In this document: positions 1-8,731 of the stretch, one piece after another
Position numbering within the stretch: the first letter of the stretch is position 1
How the letters are laid out: each line of letters starts with the position of its first letter
NCBI GenBank assembly: GCA_020634935.1
Contig: JACKAT010000051.1
Span: 1-41,767, forward strand
Source: Anaerolineales bacterium
Lineage (GTDB): Bacteria > Chloroflexota > Anaerolineae > 4572-78 > J111
Length of the DNA: 41,767 nt
Direction: 5' to 3'
Made by a program: the position numbers and the translations under genes
The notes under the pieces: model-generated
Seen by the model: the letters and a program-made list of their open reading frames with translations, nothing else
Databases searched by the model: none
What the model was told of the DNA's origin: nothing

Positions 1-1250
1 TTGGCTTCATAGGCCGCGATAATGTCTTGATTGCTAAAGGGCTGACCGGCCAGCACACCTTCCCAGGGAGCCAGGGGGTGCCACGCCGAATGGATCATAA
101 CCCCGTTGGCGGCATCGCCGACACCTTCAAGATATTCCTGTTGGGTTCCCTGGCTTAAGTAGACGGCTTTGGGTTGGTACCCCACCGTTTGGAGGGCGCG
201 AGTTAGCTGCACGGTTTCTTCCGGGGAAGCAGTCAAACCAATGAGAAATTCCGCGCCACTGTTCTTGACGGAGTTGGCCAGGGTAATCCAATCGGCGAAA
301 CCCTCTTCCGGCCACTGTTCGTTATAGACCAGTTCCATACCCGCATCCGCCAGCAAACTGGGCAGTTCGACCATCTGGCCCTCACTCACTTCAACTTCGC
401 CACCCACCAGTCCATTGGCAATGCTATTGGCAAAAAAGTCGTCAGCATGAACAATTGCTGCTGTTTTGGGCAACTCTTCAGCAGGTACCCGGGTGGTGAG
501 CAACTCAATGGGGCTTTTACCAACCTGCTCAGCCGCAACCGGCTGGAAATAAAACAGGGTATCAAAGCCGCGCTCATAAATACGCTGCGCGGCGCCGGAG
601 GGTATCGGGTAGACCATGTTGTTTTGTTCGGTAATGGCGCTAACCGGGAACGTGAGGCGGCTGGAGAACGTGCCAAACAGCAAGTCGACCCCGTCCACGT
701 TAATCAGACGCTCGTGCTGGGTAATGGCCGTCTCGGTATCGGAGCGATTATCGCTGACAATGACTTCTAGCGGTCGCCCAAGTAGACCACCCGCCTGGTT
801 AATCAAGTCGGCACACAACTCATACCCTTCTTTGTGCTTCTGCCCATTCACCGAAAAGCCGCCGGTCAACGGTAACGAGGCACCCGCGATAATCGGGTCG
901 CCGGAAGCGGCTTCGGCCTTGGCCGAGGAGGTTTGGCCCGTTAACAACGCCTGGGCGTCGTCGGTACTGGGAATGCACAACTTCCAGCCGGGTTCGATAA
1001 TGTCAGAATTATCAATTCTGGCATAGCTATCATCAGCACCACGGGCCTGGTTGGTGGCCTCAACAATGGCGGGAAAGGCCAAAACGTCACCATAAAATTT
1101 GTCGGCCAGATTAGAGAGCCAATCGTCAGCCTGGACAATCGCATCTTGCTCGCAGGCGACCCCTTGCCGCAGCGGAGCGGCCAAAATTGCGGCCGGAGAA
1201 AGACCTAGCATAAACGTTAAAATCAAAAGAATATTAAAAAATCTTTTCAT
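1..1250 (-). CDS. ABC transporter substrate-binding protein (branched-chain amino acid type) with LysM-like N-terminus, 3' end outside window
   Basis: Reading leftward from ATG at 1250, preceded by a strong GAGGAGGTG ribosome binding site, the frame stays open to the window edge, so the C-terminus is missing. Residues 1-24 form a signal peptide (MKRFFNILLILTFMLGLSPA), so the product is exported. Residues about 35-95 resemble a LysM-like module (QADDWLSNLADKFYGD, then EPGWKLCIPS). After a short linker comes a Peripla_BP_6/Leu-Ile-Val-binding fold: DPIIAGASLPLTGGFSVNGQ, then NQAGGLLGRPLEVIVSD and a FGTFSSRLTFPV ligand-cleft segment. The family captures amino acids, amides or urea for a permease not seen here. 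It lies 240 bp downstream of the dehydrogenase gene on the same strand and may supply its pathway. The substrate cannot be read from sequence. Confidence 0.88.
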   Translation of the reverse strand, partial: MKRFFNILLILTFMLGLSPAAILAAPLRQGVACEQDAIVQADDWLSNLADKFYGDVLAFPAIVEATNQARGADDSYARIDNSDIIEPGWKLCIPSTDDAQALLTGQTSSAKAEAASGDPIIAGASLPLTGGFSVNGQKHKEGYELCADLINQAGGLLGRPLEVIVSDNRSDTETAITQHERLINVDGVDLLFGTFSSRLTFPVSAITEQNNMVYPIPSGAAQRIYERGFDTLFYFQPVAAEQVGKSPIELLTTRVPAEELPKTAAIVHADDFFANSIANGLVGGEVEVSEGQMVELPSLLADAGMELVYNEQWPEEGFADWITLANSVKNSGAEFLIGLTASPEETVQLTRALQTVGYQPKAVYLSQGTQQEYLEGVGDAANGVMIHSAWHPLAPWEGVLAGQPFSNQDIIAAYEA

Positions 1251-1385
1251 AATTCACCTCCTCGTGAAAGCTAACAGCTATGTTTGCACTTAGAAAAATA
1301 TACAGCCTTTAATCGATTACTTGCATAGGCCCCTCCTCCCGGCAAATAATGGGCGATGAAAGATACGTTAGGAGATTGGAGATTA

Positions 1386-1422
1386 GAGATGGGGAGATTG
1401 GCTCTACAAATCTCCTCATCTC
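1386..1422. repeat. Imperfect hairpin made of GGAGAT-type simple repeats
   Basis: Between the dehydrogenase and the binding-protein gene, a 13-bp stem (1386-1398 against 1410-1422, one G-T pair) is followed on the plus strand by five T. The surrounding TTGGAGATTAGAGAT text is the same simple-repeat vocabulary that is expanded inside the coding sequence near 39191-39232. It could terminate transcription on the plus strand, but no plus-strand gene precedes it. Confidence 0.4.
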
Positions 1423-1489
1423 CATTTTTGGTATTGCGGAAGTTATTTATTTTCTATTTTTTATCGTTCACCACGCGCGGATTTTTGTT

Positions 1490-2380
1490 TCACCGTCCCG
1501 TATCAATGCCAGACATACGAGCCAACACGTCAAAAATAATCGAGAAATCATAATGCCCTAAACCCATCCCACGCGCCGCCGATAAATATTCGTTGGTCGT
1601 TGCGGTTGTAGGCAGCGGCACATTGAGGTGTTGGCCCAACTCTATCGCCAGGTTCAAATCTTTTTGCATCATATCGCAATCGAACATGGCTTTTTCGGGA
1701 TGACCCAGAACAAATGGCCCGCGATAGCCGACCATCGGTGAGGCAATGGCGCTGTTGACCATCACCTCAACCGCTTGCTCCCGGGAGATACCACTCTTTT
1801 CGGCCAGCAGCACCCCTTCACTAAAGGCCAGCATCTGCACGGCCAGACTCAGATTGACGGCAATTTTCATGGCGACGGCCTTGCCGTTTTCGCCCAAATG
1901 AAAGACGTTGGGGCCAATATCTAACAGGACCGGCCTGACCTTTTCGTAAGCCAACTTATCCCCGCCAACCATAAAGGTGGCCTTGCCTTGCTCAAGGGTC
2001 ACGGTGCTGCCGGAGACCGGCGCATCGAGCATCAGTGCGCCGGTTTCCGAAGCAACCTGGGCGGCCAGTTCTTTGCTGTAGTCCGGACTCATGGTGCTCA
2101 TATCAACGTAGATTTTACCGGGCGTCAAACCGGCCAGGATACCGTCCGGCCCCTGGGTAATGGCCTGTACGGCTTTGGTATTGGTTACCATCGAAAAAAT
2201 AATATCTGAAGCTTCGGTCACTTCTCGGGGTGAATTGGCCCAGGTCATTCCCATGTCAATCAGCGGCTCGGCCTTTGATTGGGTGCGGTTATAACCGGTC
2301 ACGGAGCGGCCGGCGGCAAGCAGGCGCTTGACCATTCCGCCGCCCATATCGCCCAAGCCGATATATCCAAGATTAGGCAT
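1490..2380 (-). CDS. NAD(P)-dependent oxidoreductase, 3-hydroxyisobutyrate dehydrogenase family
   Basis: A 296-residue protein of normal family length. The ATG at 2380 is chosen because AGGAGG lies 7 nt before it; an upstream in-frame start at 2428 would add 16 residues before the Rossmann fold. It begins with the nucleotide-binding loop GYIGLGDMGGGM, has the substrate-binding signature DAPVSGS, and carries the catalytic-lysine segment GENGKAVAMKIAVN. The family oxidises small beta-hydroxyacids (3-hydroxyisobutyrate, tartronate semialdehyde and similar) in the cytoplasm. It follows the GntR gene by 77 bp on the same strand, so it is probably co-transcribed with and controlled by it. The exact substrate is not determinable. 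Confidence 0.9.
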   Translation of the reverse strand: MPNLGYIGLGDMGGGMVKRLLAAGRSVTGYNRTQSKAEPLIDMGMTWANSPREVTEASDIIFSMVTNTKAVQAITQGPDGILAGLTPGKIYVDMSTMSPDYSKELAAQVASETGALMLDAPVSGSTVTLEQGKATFMVGGDKLAYEKVRPVLLDIGPNVFHLGENGKAVAMKIAVNLSLAVQMLAFSEGVLLAEKSGISREQAVEVMVNSAIASPMVGYRGPFVLGHPEKAMFDCDMMQKDLNLAIELGQHLNVPLPTTATTNEYLSAARGMGLGHYDFSIIFDVLARMSGIDTGR

Positions 2381-2457
2381 AAAATCCTCCTGTTTGTTAT
2401 GAAATGGCAACTTATTACTATGTATCACTCAACCGCAATGCGACAAACTCTGTTGAA

Positions 2458-3147
2458 TCAGTTTATCTCTTTAGGGTGAGTTTCAATCAATTTGTGATAG
2501 GCTTTACTAGCAGAACGATTATGTTGAGTCACAATGGTAATCAAAGCCTCTGTATCCCGTTCTTTCAGCAGTTTAATCATCTGACAGTGTTCGGCATGGG
2601 CGTCGGACATGCGCCCTGACGTAAACGGCTCTGAATAGAAATAGCGCAACCGATCGCGGTTATCCAAGGTACGCCGGGTAAAGCGAAGCAACATGTTCAT
2701 TCCGGTTATTTGGGCCACCGTCAAATGAAATTGATTATTCAAATCGTACCAATAATCAGCGTTGCCTTCAGCCAAAGCTTCGGCCATTTGATCCACTAGT
2801 TGTTCTAACTGCTCGATATCATTTTGAGTAGCCTTGGCGGCAGCCACGCTAAAAGCCGCTGTTTCAAGCGACTCCAATAGTAGGAAAATTTCATTGACTA
2901 TTTCGGGAGATATTTCAGAGACGTGTGCGCCGGTGTGGGGGGTGATGTGTACCAGCCCTTCGGCTTGAAGCCGTTGCAAGGCGCTGCGGATGGGGATGGG
3001 GCTAACCCCCAATTGGGTGCTTAGGGTATCGATAACCAATTTCTGACCGGGGGCCAGTTGGCAGCGCATAATAGCCGTGCGTAGGGTGTCGTACACATAT
3101 TCTTCTTTAGTACGGTGGGAGTTTTGTGAAGGTTGTGTCAAAAACAT
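2458..3147 (-). CDS. GntR-family transcriptional regulator, FadR/FCD subfamily
   Basis: A 229-residue cytoplasmic DNA-binding regulator. Residues about 12-80 form the winged helix (YVYDTLRTAIMRCQLAPGQKL, then STQLGVSPIPIRSALQRLQAEGLV). Residues about 95-220 form an FCD ligand domain with the expected metal-ligand pattern: Asp and His in DLNNQFHLTV, then HAEHCQMIKLL and TQHNRSA. FCD regulators sense small organic acids, which fits the dehydrogenase encoded directly downstream. A 22-bp perfect palindrome lies 18 bp upstream of its start, so autoregulation of a regulator-dehydrogenase operon is the simplest model (inference). Confidence 0.9.
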   Translation of the reverse strand: MFLTQPSQNSHRTKEEYVYDTLRTAIMRCQLAPGQKLVIDTLSTQLGVSPIPIRSALQRLQAEGLVHITPHTGAHVSEISPEIVNEIFLLLESLETAAFSVAAAKATQNDIEQLEQLVDQMAEALAEGNADYWYDLNNQFHLTVAQITGMNMLLRFTRRTLDNRDRLRYFYSEPFTSGRMSDAHAEHCQMIKLLKERDTEALITIVTQHNRSASKAYHKLIETHPKEIN

Positions 3148-3165
3148 TTCGTTTCACCCTTGAAA

Positions 3166-3187
3166 CATATATCATATATGATATATG
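3166..3187. promoter_or_regulatory. 22-bp perfect palindrome, probable GntR operator
   Basis: Positions 3166-3187 read CATATATCATA followed by its exact reverse complement TATGATATATG. The palindrome is immediately upstream of the GntR gene. Size and position suit a dimeric winged-helix regulator acting on its own promoter. Alternating AT makes chance palindromes commoner, but 22 exact bases with the two internal C/G pairs matched is well above background. Confidence 0.6.
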
Positions 3188-3266
3188 ATTATAATAGGCG
3201 ATTGGTGAATTTTGTCAAATCGTGATTGGGAAAAATAAACATCGGGGCGAGAATTTCAATATCATC

Positions 3267-5654
3267 CTACTTTGCCGTCTCGACCCAGATGCCGTTGCCG
3301 TCGGTGATCAACTCAATCGTACCCCGCTCATCGGTGCGAAGCACGGGCAGGCCGTGAGCGGCGTATCGCTCCATCACCTCTGGCGAGGGATGGCCAAAGC
3401 GATTGTCTTGGCCGACTGAAATAACGATCAACTGCGGCTTGACGGCATTGAGAAAGGTGTCGGTCGATGACGTTTTGCTGCCGTGGTGGGGACTTTTAAG
3501 AACGGTGGCTTGCAGCGGCACGTCGATTTGTACCAACTTCTGCTCGACCGGCGCTTCGATGTCGCCGGTGAAGAGGAAGCTGATTTGCCCAAATTGCAGA
3601 TGCAGCACAATGGAGTGGTTGTTCGGCTCGTCGATGTGTTCGACGGCCGGGCCGGGGTTGATGATGGTGGCGACCACCCCCTGACCCAGGTTCAAGGGCA
3701 TACCCGCCTGAGCGGGAATCGCGGTTAAGTGAGCCTCAGCCAATTCTGCCGACCAAGCCCGATAAAGTTGGCTGTCGCCCTTGACATCGGTGACCAGAGT
3801 TTGTTCGACGGTGTAGCGGTCGAGCAGCGACACCAATCCGCCGAGGTGATCGGCGTCCGGGTGGGTGTTGATGACTAACTCCAGAGTACGATCCCAAAAT
3901 GGCATTTCCTGTCCCAAGCGCCAGTTCAGATCGGTCGGCGAGGGGCCGCCGTCGATCAGAATTTGGTCCCCTCTGGGTAAGGTAATGAGAATGGCGTCGC
4001 CTTGTCCGACATCCAAAAAGGCGACGTGCAACCGGCCATCGGGCAGTGCCAGTACCGCCAGCCAGATCAGCAGCACGATCACTCCGAAACTACCCAGCCA
4101 CAGCCGCGTTTGGAGCGAGCCAATCTCAGGCAGACGAAAGTGAGGCCGGGCCTCGTCGTCGGCTGAACCGGGCGGATTGGCCGCCCACACGCCGGCAGCG
4201 ATGGCCGCGTAGAGGAGAACCAGCAGCCAAAACGGAAACGTCCCCAAATCGAGCGAGGCATAGGGCAGCCGCGCCGTCAGTTCGACAATCCAGACCGACC
4301 AGGCCAGCGGCAGCCAGACCAACCAACTCAGCAGTTGGCCCAGCGGCAGCCAAACCATGCCGGCCAGCGTAGCGATCCCGCCGACAATCATGATCGGCGG
4401 CTGGACCGGCAGGATCAGCAAGTTGGAGAGCAGGGAAACCAGCGAAAATCGGCCAAAGTGGTAGACAATCAACGGGCCGGTGATAATCTGGGCGGCCAGG
4501 GTGACGATCAACAATTCGTTGAGCAAGGCCATCGCCAGGCCGACATGCTCGGTTTTAAGACGGCGTTGCAGAAAACCAAACGTCAGGCGTTCGAGCGGCG
4601 GCACCAAGATAATTAGTCCCAGCGTCGCTACAAAGCTGAGTTGAAAGCCGACATCCCACAGAATCAGCGGATTGATCAACGACAGGACCAATCCGGAGAA
4701 AATCAGCGAATTTAAGGCCAGTCCCGGTCGCCCCACCCAGATGGCTAAAACCCAGACGATGCCCATGACGGCGGCCCGGCTGACCGCCGCATCAGCGCCG
4801 ACTAGCAGCGTGTAAATGATGACGCCGATGATAGCCAGCGGCGGCGCGTACCGTTGACCGACGAGCCGCTGACCAAGCAGCATAAAAATGCCAGCGATCA
4901 GGGAAATGTTGCTGCCGGAGATGACGATAATGTGCGAGGTGCCGGTCAGGTTAAACGCTTCGTACAACCCTTTGGGGATGCCGGTTTCGATGCCCAGCAA
5001 AATGCCGTTCAGCAGCGAGGCGTACGGTTCGGCCATCATGCGGTTGATGGTCTGCGACGCGCGGCTTTTGAACGCGAGCAACGCCGTCCAGAAGAAATGG
5101 CCCTGGCCGGACTCGATGAGCGTAATTTGAGGCCGGCGCACCATCGAGTAAATTCCAAAGCGGGCCAGGTAATCGGCGTACGAAAAATCTTCGAAGACAG
5201 GCGGCGTTTCCGGTTTCCCGGTGACGATCAGCCGGTCGCCATAGAATCGCTCCGGATAGCGCGGGGCGCGAACCAGGAGCAGCCCGTCCACAGCCTTAAC
5301 GGTGCCTTTGTCTTCAATCGACTCCACTTGCAGCCGGAGATTAATGTGATAGTCGCGCACGTCCGGTTCGTCAACGACCACACCGGTAATTTTAAGCGGG
5401 GTCTCCGTATCATTATAAAAAACGATATGAGCCGGATCGACAGCAGGTTGAAAAAAGATCAGGCGAAATGCACCGGCCGTTAAAGCCAGAGTCAGGACAG
5501 CAGCAGATTTTATGTGAGGGTTGTGGTGATAAAGGAAGAGGGCGACGCCGGCTATTGCGCTGGCCGCAGCCGCCGCCGGCCAGGGTAAACTGAACCAACG
5601 AGTCAGGGCGATCCCTATAATCCAAGCAATACCAAGTTGAGATAAAAGAGGCAC
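3267..5654 (-). CDS. comEC: ComEC/Rec2-family DNA internalisation protein
   Basis: An inner-membrane channel for natural transformation, carrying single-stranded DNA into the cytoplasm. GTG at 5654 is chosen because GGAG sits 8 nt upstream; a TTG at 5660 is only 2 nt from it. Numbering from 5660: residues 30-180 are the DUF4131/OB-like region, and 210-490 the polytopic Competence domain with the conserved LTGTSHIIVISGSNISLI at 239-255. From about 543 follows a metallo-beta-lactamase domain with FLDVGQGDAILI, the metal site THPDADH (His600, Asp602, Asp604, His605) and a later SPHHGS. Length is normal for a full three-domain ComEC. No comEA is adjacent, and the gene faces away from the phasin-like gene. 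Confidence 0.95.
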   Translation of the reverse strand: MPLLSQLGIAWIIGIALTRWFSLPWPAAAAASAIAGVALFLYHHNPHIKSAAVLTLALTAGAFRLIFFQPAVDPAHIVFYNDTETPLKITGVVVDEPDVRDYHINLRLQVESIEDKGTVKAVDGLLLVRAPRYPERFYGDRLIVTGKPETPPVFEDFSYADYLARFGIYSMVRRPQITLIESGQGHFFWTALLAFKSRASQTINRMMAEPYASLLNGILLGIETGIPKGLYEAFNLTGTSHIIVISGSNISLIAGIFMLLGQRLVGQRYAPPLAIIGVIIYTLLVGADAAVSRAAVMGIVWVLAIWVGRPGLALNSLIFSGLVLSLINPLILWDVGFQLSFVATLGLIILVPPLERLTFGFLQRRLKTEHVGLAMALLNELLIVTLAAQIITGPLIVYHFGRFSLVSLLSNLLILPVQPPIMIVGGIATLAGMVWLPLGQLLSWLVWLPLAWSVWIVELTARLPYASLDLGTFPFWLLVLLYAAIAAGVWAANPPGSADDEARPHFRLPEIGSLQTRLWLGSFGVIVLLIWLAVLALPDGRLHVAFLDVGQGDAILITLPRGDQILIDGGPSPTDLNWRLGQEMPFWDRTLELVINTHPDADHLGGLVSLLDRYTVEQTLVTDVKGDSQLYRAWSAELAEAHLTAIPAQAGMPLNLGQGVVATIINPGPAVEHIDEPNNHSIVLHLQFGQISFLFTGDIEAPVEQKLVQIDVPLQATVLKSPHHGSKTSSTDTFLNAVKPQLIVISVGQDNRFGHPSPEVMERYAAHGLPVLRTDERGTIELITDGNGIWVETAK

Positions 5655-5770
5655 GAGCAAATCTCCGGATGGAAAATTCTATCATAGCTGGGAAAATAAA
5701 GTCAACGCCATTCGGAGAAATTTGAGCGCAATAGACATGGCCCTTTTCTCAATTTCGTAACTCAGTAGTA

Positions 5771-5799
5771 ACTTAAATGCAACTGATATCGCTTATAAT
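5771..5799 (+). promoter_or_regulatory. Possible promoter of the phasin-like gene
   Basis: A perfect TATAAT at 5794-5799 lies 58 bp before the start codon. The hexamer at -35 spacing (ACTTAA, 5771-5776) is poor, so only the -10 element is convincing. Confidence 0.35.
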
Positions 5800-5857
5800 T
5801 CTGCTTAAGATTTAGAAAATTTTAATTTATTCACTGTGTATAACACAGGAGGACAAA

Positions 5858-6226
5858 ATGAACGCAGTTAATCAATATGTCGATATCAGCAAAAACTGGT
5901 TTGATTTTCAACTGAAAACCGGCCAAAATTGGTTTGAAACCATCAAAGGTCTAAATCGGTTCGACCCTAACTTGTTCTGGATTAAAACGGTTGAGGCTTC
6001 GCAGCAGTCCATTCAAGGCAGCTTGGATGCGGAAGTCGCCGGCGCTCGGATTTTGTTCGAGGATGTGACCTCGGTCAATGAGCTGCCTCAACCCGTTGTT
6101 GATCTGTTCAATCAAATGTACACCATCACCGACAAGGTCACCGAAGCACAGCAAACTTTCGCCGATAACTGGTTTAAACTTCTCAAACAAGTCGATTTCA
6201 ATCAGTCTCCCTTGGCCTTAATTTAG
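5858..6226 (+). CDS. Small helical protein, possibly phasin-like
   Basis: A 122-residue protein with an excellent AGGAGG site 6 nt before ATG, its own TATAAT and its own terminator, so it is a well-expressed monocistronic gene. It has no signal peptide or membrane segment. The sequence is predicted helical, with regularly spaced Phe and Trp (KNWFDFQLKTGQNWFETIKGL early, FADNWFKLLKQVDF late) and Gln-rich amphipathic stretches, which recalls phasins that coat polyhydroxyalkanoate granules. No catalytic motif is visible. The phasin idea rests on size, aromatic-rich amphipathic helices and isolated strong expression signals. No PHA synthase is in the window, so the name stays tentative. Confidence 0.75.
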   Translation: MNAVNQYVDISKNWFDFQLKTGQNWFETIKGLNRFDPNLFWIKTVEASQQSIQGSLDAEVAGARILFEDVTSVNELPQPVVDLFNQMYTITDKVTEAQQTFADNWFKLLKQVDFNQSPLALI

Positions 6227-6295
6227 GAAGTGCAAAAGTAATTCACTTCAAAAATCGCCCAAAAAGTATAATCCGATTGGTTCAAACAAATTGAG

Positions 6296-6326
6296 CCGCC
6301 CTTGTTGAAAATGAGGGCGGTTTTTT
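6296..6326 (+). terminator. Intrinsic terminator after the phasin-like gene
   Basis: CCGCCCT (6296-6302) pairs with AGGGCGG (6314-6320) across an 11-nt loop, followed by six T. It ends the transcript of the small gene 70 bp after its stop. Confidence 0.85.
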
Positions 6327-6427
6327 GACTCGCTTCCCCGACAACCGTTACACAAATTATTAGTAAACACGGCAGCAGCCTGAGTGGGTGAAACTGTACC
6401 CAATTAGGCAGTACGCTCTACAAATTA

Positions 6428-6456
6428 TTGAAAATTGTAGGTTGATAATCTATAAT
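6428..6456 (+). promoter_or_regulatory. Strong sigma-70-type promoter placed for a leaderless mRNA
   Basis: TTGAAA (6428-6433), a spacer of exactly 17 bp and TATAAT (6451-6456). Only 6 nt separate the -10 box from ATG at 6463, so the expected start of transcription coincides with the start codon. No ribosome binding site is present. Confidence 0.7.
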
Positions 6457-6462
6457 CTGATT

Positions 6463-7830
6463 ATGTTAGAGCAGCTGATCAAACGAGGTCCAGGACAAAC
6501 AGTGGCGTACATTGCCCGGCCAGAGGCGAAATTGCTGGCCGAGACGATGGTTGCCTTTGCCAACGCCGATGGCGGCACTATCCTGTTAGGCGTCGATGAA
6601 CAAGGGCAAATCATCGATTATTTGACGGATGACGATGTCGAAGGCGAATTGGTACGCGCGATGGTCATGTGCCGCCCGCCGGTGGTGACCGAGTGGGAGC
6701 AGCACCAATTTCCGGATGGGGTTGTCGTTGCTTTGAAAGTAGCACGCAGCCCGGAACTGCATGCGTTGATGGATGGTCGGGTGTTGATCCGGCAAGGCCG
6801 CGAAAATCGCCCGCCCAGCGGGGAGGTCATTCGCCATCTGGCCGCCACCAAATCGAGCGGCGATTTTGAAGCCGAACCGGTGTCCGGCGCCACCCTGGTC
6901 GATCTGGACAAACACGTGCTGGATGAATACATGCGGCTGCGCCAGGAGCGCGGCAGCCGGTCACTGCGGGGGAATCTACAGGATCACTTAATCGAGATTG
7001 GAGCGATGCTGGAAGACGGCACCCCGACAGTCGCCGGAATGTTGCTGTTTGGCAAATCGCCGCAATCGTTTTTACCACAGAGCGGCATTATTTTTGTGAA
7101 GTTTCTGGGTAAAGATGCTCGCGGGCGAGATGGGCTGGCCGGCTACGGCCGGCGGGTGGAACTCGACGGGCCGCTGGCGCGGATGATCGAGCGGGCCTGG
7201 AACATCGTCCGGGAAGAGATGCGGGTCGAAGCCGTTGTCACCGGGCTGCGCCGCAAGGAACTGCTGGAATACCCGGCCTTTGCCGTGCGGGAAGCGCTGG
7301 TCAACTCGGTTTGCCACCGCGACTACCGACTAAGCGGGCGCAAAGTGGAAATTCGCATGTATAGCGACCGGCTGGAGGTCATCAGCCCCGGCGGATTGCC
7401 CGGTTACATCACGCTCGACAACATTGTTGAGGAACATTTCTCACGCAACCCGCGAGTGGTGTCGGGGCTGTTCCAATGGGGCTATATCGAAGAACTAGGG
7501 CTGGGCATCGACCGCATGATTGAGGAGATGCTGGAAAACGGCCACACTGCCCCCGATTTTGAAGCCAAACCGTACGCCTTCACCGTGCGCCTGCATAACA
7601 CCCGCGAGCGCGAACCGGCTGCCCAACGCTGGTCGAGCAACATGAACGAGCGCCAGATGCGGGCCATGAGTTACGTCGAACAAAACGGCCGCATCACCAA
7701 CCGCGATTACCGCCAGCTTTGTCCCGATGTCAACCCCGAAACGATCCGTCTGGACCTGGTCGATCTGGTGGATAAGGGGCTGCTGTTGAAAATTGGCGAT
7801 AAGAAGGGAACTTACTACATCCTAAAATAA
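6463..7830 (+). CDS. AlbA_2 (Schlafen-type) / HATPase_c_4 / winged-helix transcriptional regulator
   Basis: A 455-residue protein from ATG 6463. A GTG at 6388 would extend it by 25 residues, but that stretch contains the promoter and has no family-like content. Residues about 5-130 are the AlbA_2 putative DNA-binding domain (ETMVAFANADGGTILLGVDE, then VLIRQGRENRPPSGEV). Residues about 250-390 are the RecG-like ATPase-related module (REALVNSVCHRDYRLSG, RLEVISPGGLPG, EELGLGIDRMIEEM). A C-terminal winged helix follows (INGRITNRDYRQLCPDVN-like). These proteins are often misnamed RecG helicases; no helicase motifs are present. They act as cytoplasmic regulators, frequently near defence or toxin genes, and here MntA-HepT is next door on the other strand. 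Confidence 0.88.
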   Translation: MLEQLIKRGPGQTVAYIARPEAKLLAETMVAFANADGGTILLGVDEQGQIIDYLTDDDVEGELVRAMVMCRPPVVTEWEQHQFPDGVVVALKVARSPELHALMDGRVLIRQGRENRPPSGEVIRHLAATKSSGDFEAEPVSGATLVDLDKHVLDEYMRLRQERGSRSLRGNLQDHLIEIGAMLEDGTPTVAGMLLFGKSPQSFLPQSGIIFVKFLGKDARGRDGLAGYGRRVELDGPLARMIERAWNIVREEMRVEAVVTGLRRKELLEYPAFAVREALVNSVCHRDYRLSGRKVEIRMYSDRLEVISPGGLPGYITLDNIVEEHFSRNPRVVSGLFQWGYIEELGLGIDRMIEEMLENGHTAPDFEAKPYAFTVRLHNTREREPAAQRWSSNMNERQMRAMSYVEQNGRITNRDYRQLCPDVNPETIRLDLVDLVDKGLLLKIGDKKGTYYILK

Positions 7831-7877
7831 AGAGGGCCATGAATTACCGAAGAGGTAGTGGTGCGGTTTATAGTTGC

Positions 7878-8312
7878 TCAGGCTGTTCGTTGGGAGTCAA
7901 GCCAAGTCAGAATTTCCTGCGCAAATTGAGGAAAAGTTCGCAATCCCTTTTGAAAGTTCTGTGCCACGTTAGCAATATCGATCCCCAAGTAACGATGCAC
8001 TAGAATGTTACGAAACCCACCCAGCCCTTTTAACTGGCCATAGAGCGAGACAGAGATAACCTTATTTTCCTTCAGCTTTTCAAGACTATCCTCGTAAGTT
8101 TCGGGGTAGATGCCATAGTGAGCGGCTAAAATATGATCGGTTATATCAAATATAATTTCAGCCGCAGCAATCAAGCCTCGTTCAATAATCCAGCGCTGGC
8201 TCAAATCTTGGCGCAAAGCCGTTTCATCAACTGTTCGGTATTTATTTAACTCGGCTAAGATCTCATCAAACTCTTTTAGCCGCTCGATGATGGTAGTTCG
8301 TTTGACGACCAT
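7878..8312 (-). CDS. hepT: HepT-like ribonuclease toxin (DUF86)
   Basis: A 144-residue HEPN protein. The diagnostic RX4HXY motif is intact at Arg101-His106-Tyr108 (FRNILVHRYLGID). In characterised pairs this motif forms the RNase site, and its tyrosine is polyadenylylated by the partner MntA, which silences the toxin. The start overlaps the end of the upstream mntA gene by 37 bp on the same strand, typical of coupled translation. The toxin looks intact. Where characterised, such pairs guard against plasmid or phage takeover. Confidence 0.9.
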   Translation of the reverse strand: MVVKRTTIIERLKEFDEILAELNKYRTVDETALRQDLSQRWIIERGLIAAAEIIFDITDHILAAHYGIYPETYEDSLEKLKENKVISVSLYGQLKGLGGFRNILVHRYLGIDIANVAQNFQKGLRTFPQFAQEILTWLDSQRTA

Positions 8313-8731
8313 TCTAACATCCGTTCACGTAGGATCAGTTCTTGTCGTTTCCTCATCCAGTTAGTGTCTTTATAAATTCTAAGCGTCTCTAATTCAAAAT
8401 CGAGTTGAGACTGTTCGTCGTCTGCGAAAATAAGACGCCCGGTGCGGATGACTTCAAACCGCACTACCGGAGAGGCGACCGCTAAGTCTACCAAATCAAC
8501 CCGCTCTGTCCCTAATAATTCGATAATCGCCGGATACAAGGCTAAAGCATTTTCTCCTTCTCGCAAAATCGCCAGATCGATATCGTGCCCCATTCGATCT
8601 TGAGCCAAAGAGCCGAAAAGATAAACCAACTTAACTCGATTTTGCTCAAAGATAGGGTGAAGTTGGTTTAAGCGCTGCTGGATATCTTCCGGCAACGGCT
8701 TGAATTTTCGCCAACGTTCAGGGTTACTCAC
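8276..8731 (-). CDS. mntA: MntA-type nucleotidyltransferase antitoxin
   Basis: A 151-residue minimal nucleotidyltransferase starting at GTG 8731 with AGGA 8 nt upstream. The signature is complete: Gly40-Ser41 in FGSLAQ, then Asp50 and Asp52 in GHDIDLAI, with a further acidic strand ERVDLVDLAV. Proteins of this family transfer AMP groups to the HepT tyrosine using ATP. The gene precedes and overlaps hepT, the usual order. The downstream region INRERMLE-like charged tail is of normal length. Confidence 0.9.
   Translation of the reverse strand: MSNPERWRKFKPLPEDIQQRLNQLHPIFEQNRVKLVYLFGSLAQDRMGHDIDLAILREGENALALYPAIIELLGTERVDLVDLAVASPVVRFEVIRTGRLIFADDEQSQLDFELETLRIYKDTNWMRKRQELILRERMLEWSSNELPSSSG

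Noticed and set aside
447..1293. Plus-strand frames inside the first 1.3 kb
   Set aside because: The minus strand carries a continuous exported binding protein with signal peptide and ribosome binding site; plus-strand frames are shadows.
4854..5483. A 209-codon plus-strand frame opposite comEC
   Set aside because: Antisense shadow; the complementary ComEC sequence is conserved and motif-bearing here.
6463..7830. RecG helicase
   Set aside because: Homologs are often labelled this way, but no helicase motifs (Walker A, DExH) are present; the domains are AlbA_2, a HATPase-related module and a winged helix.
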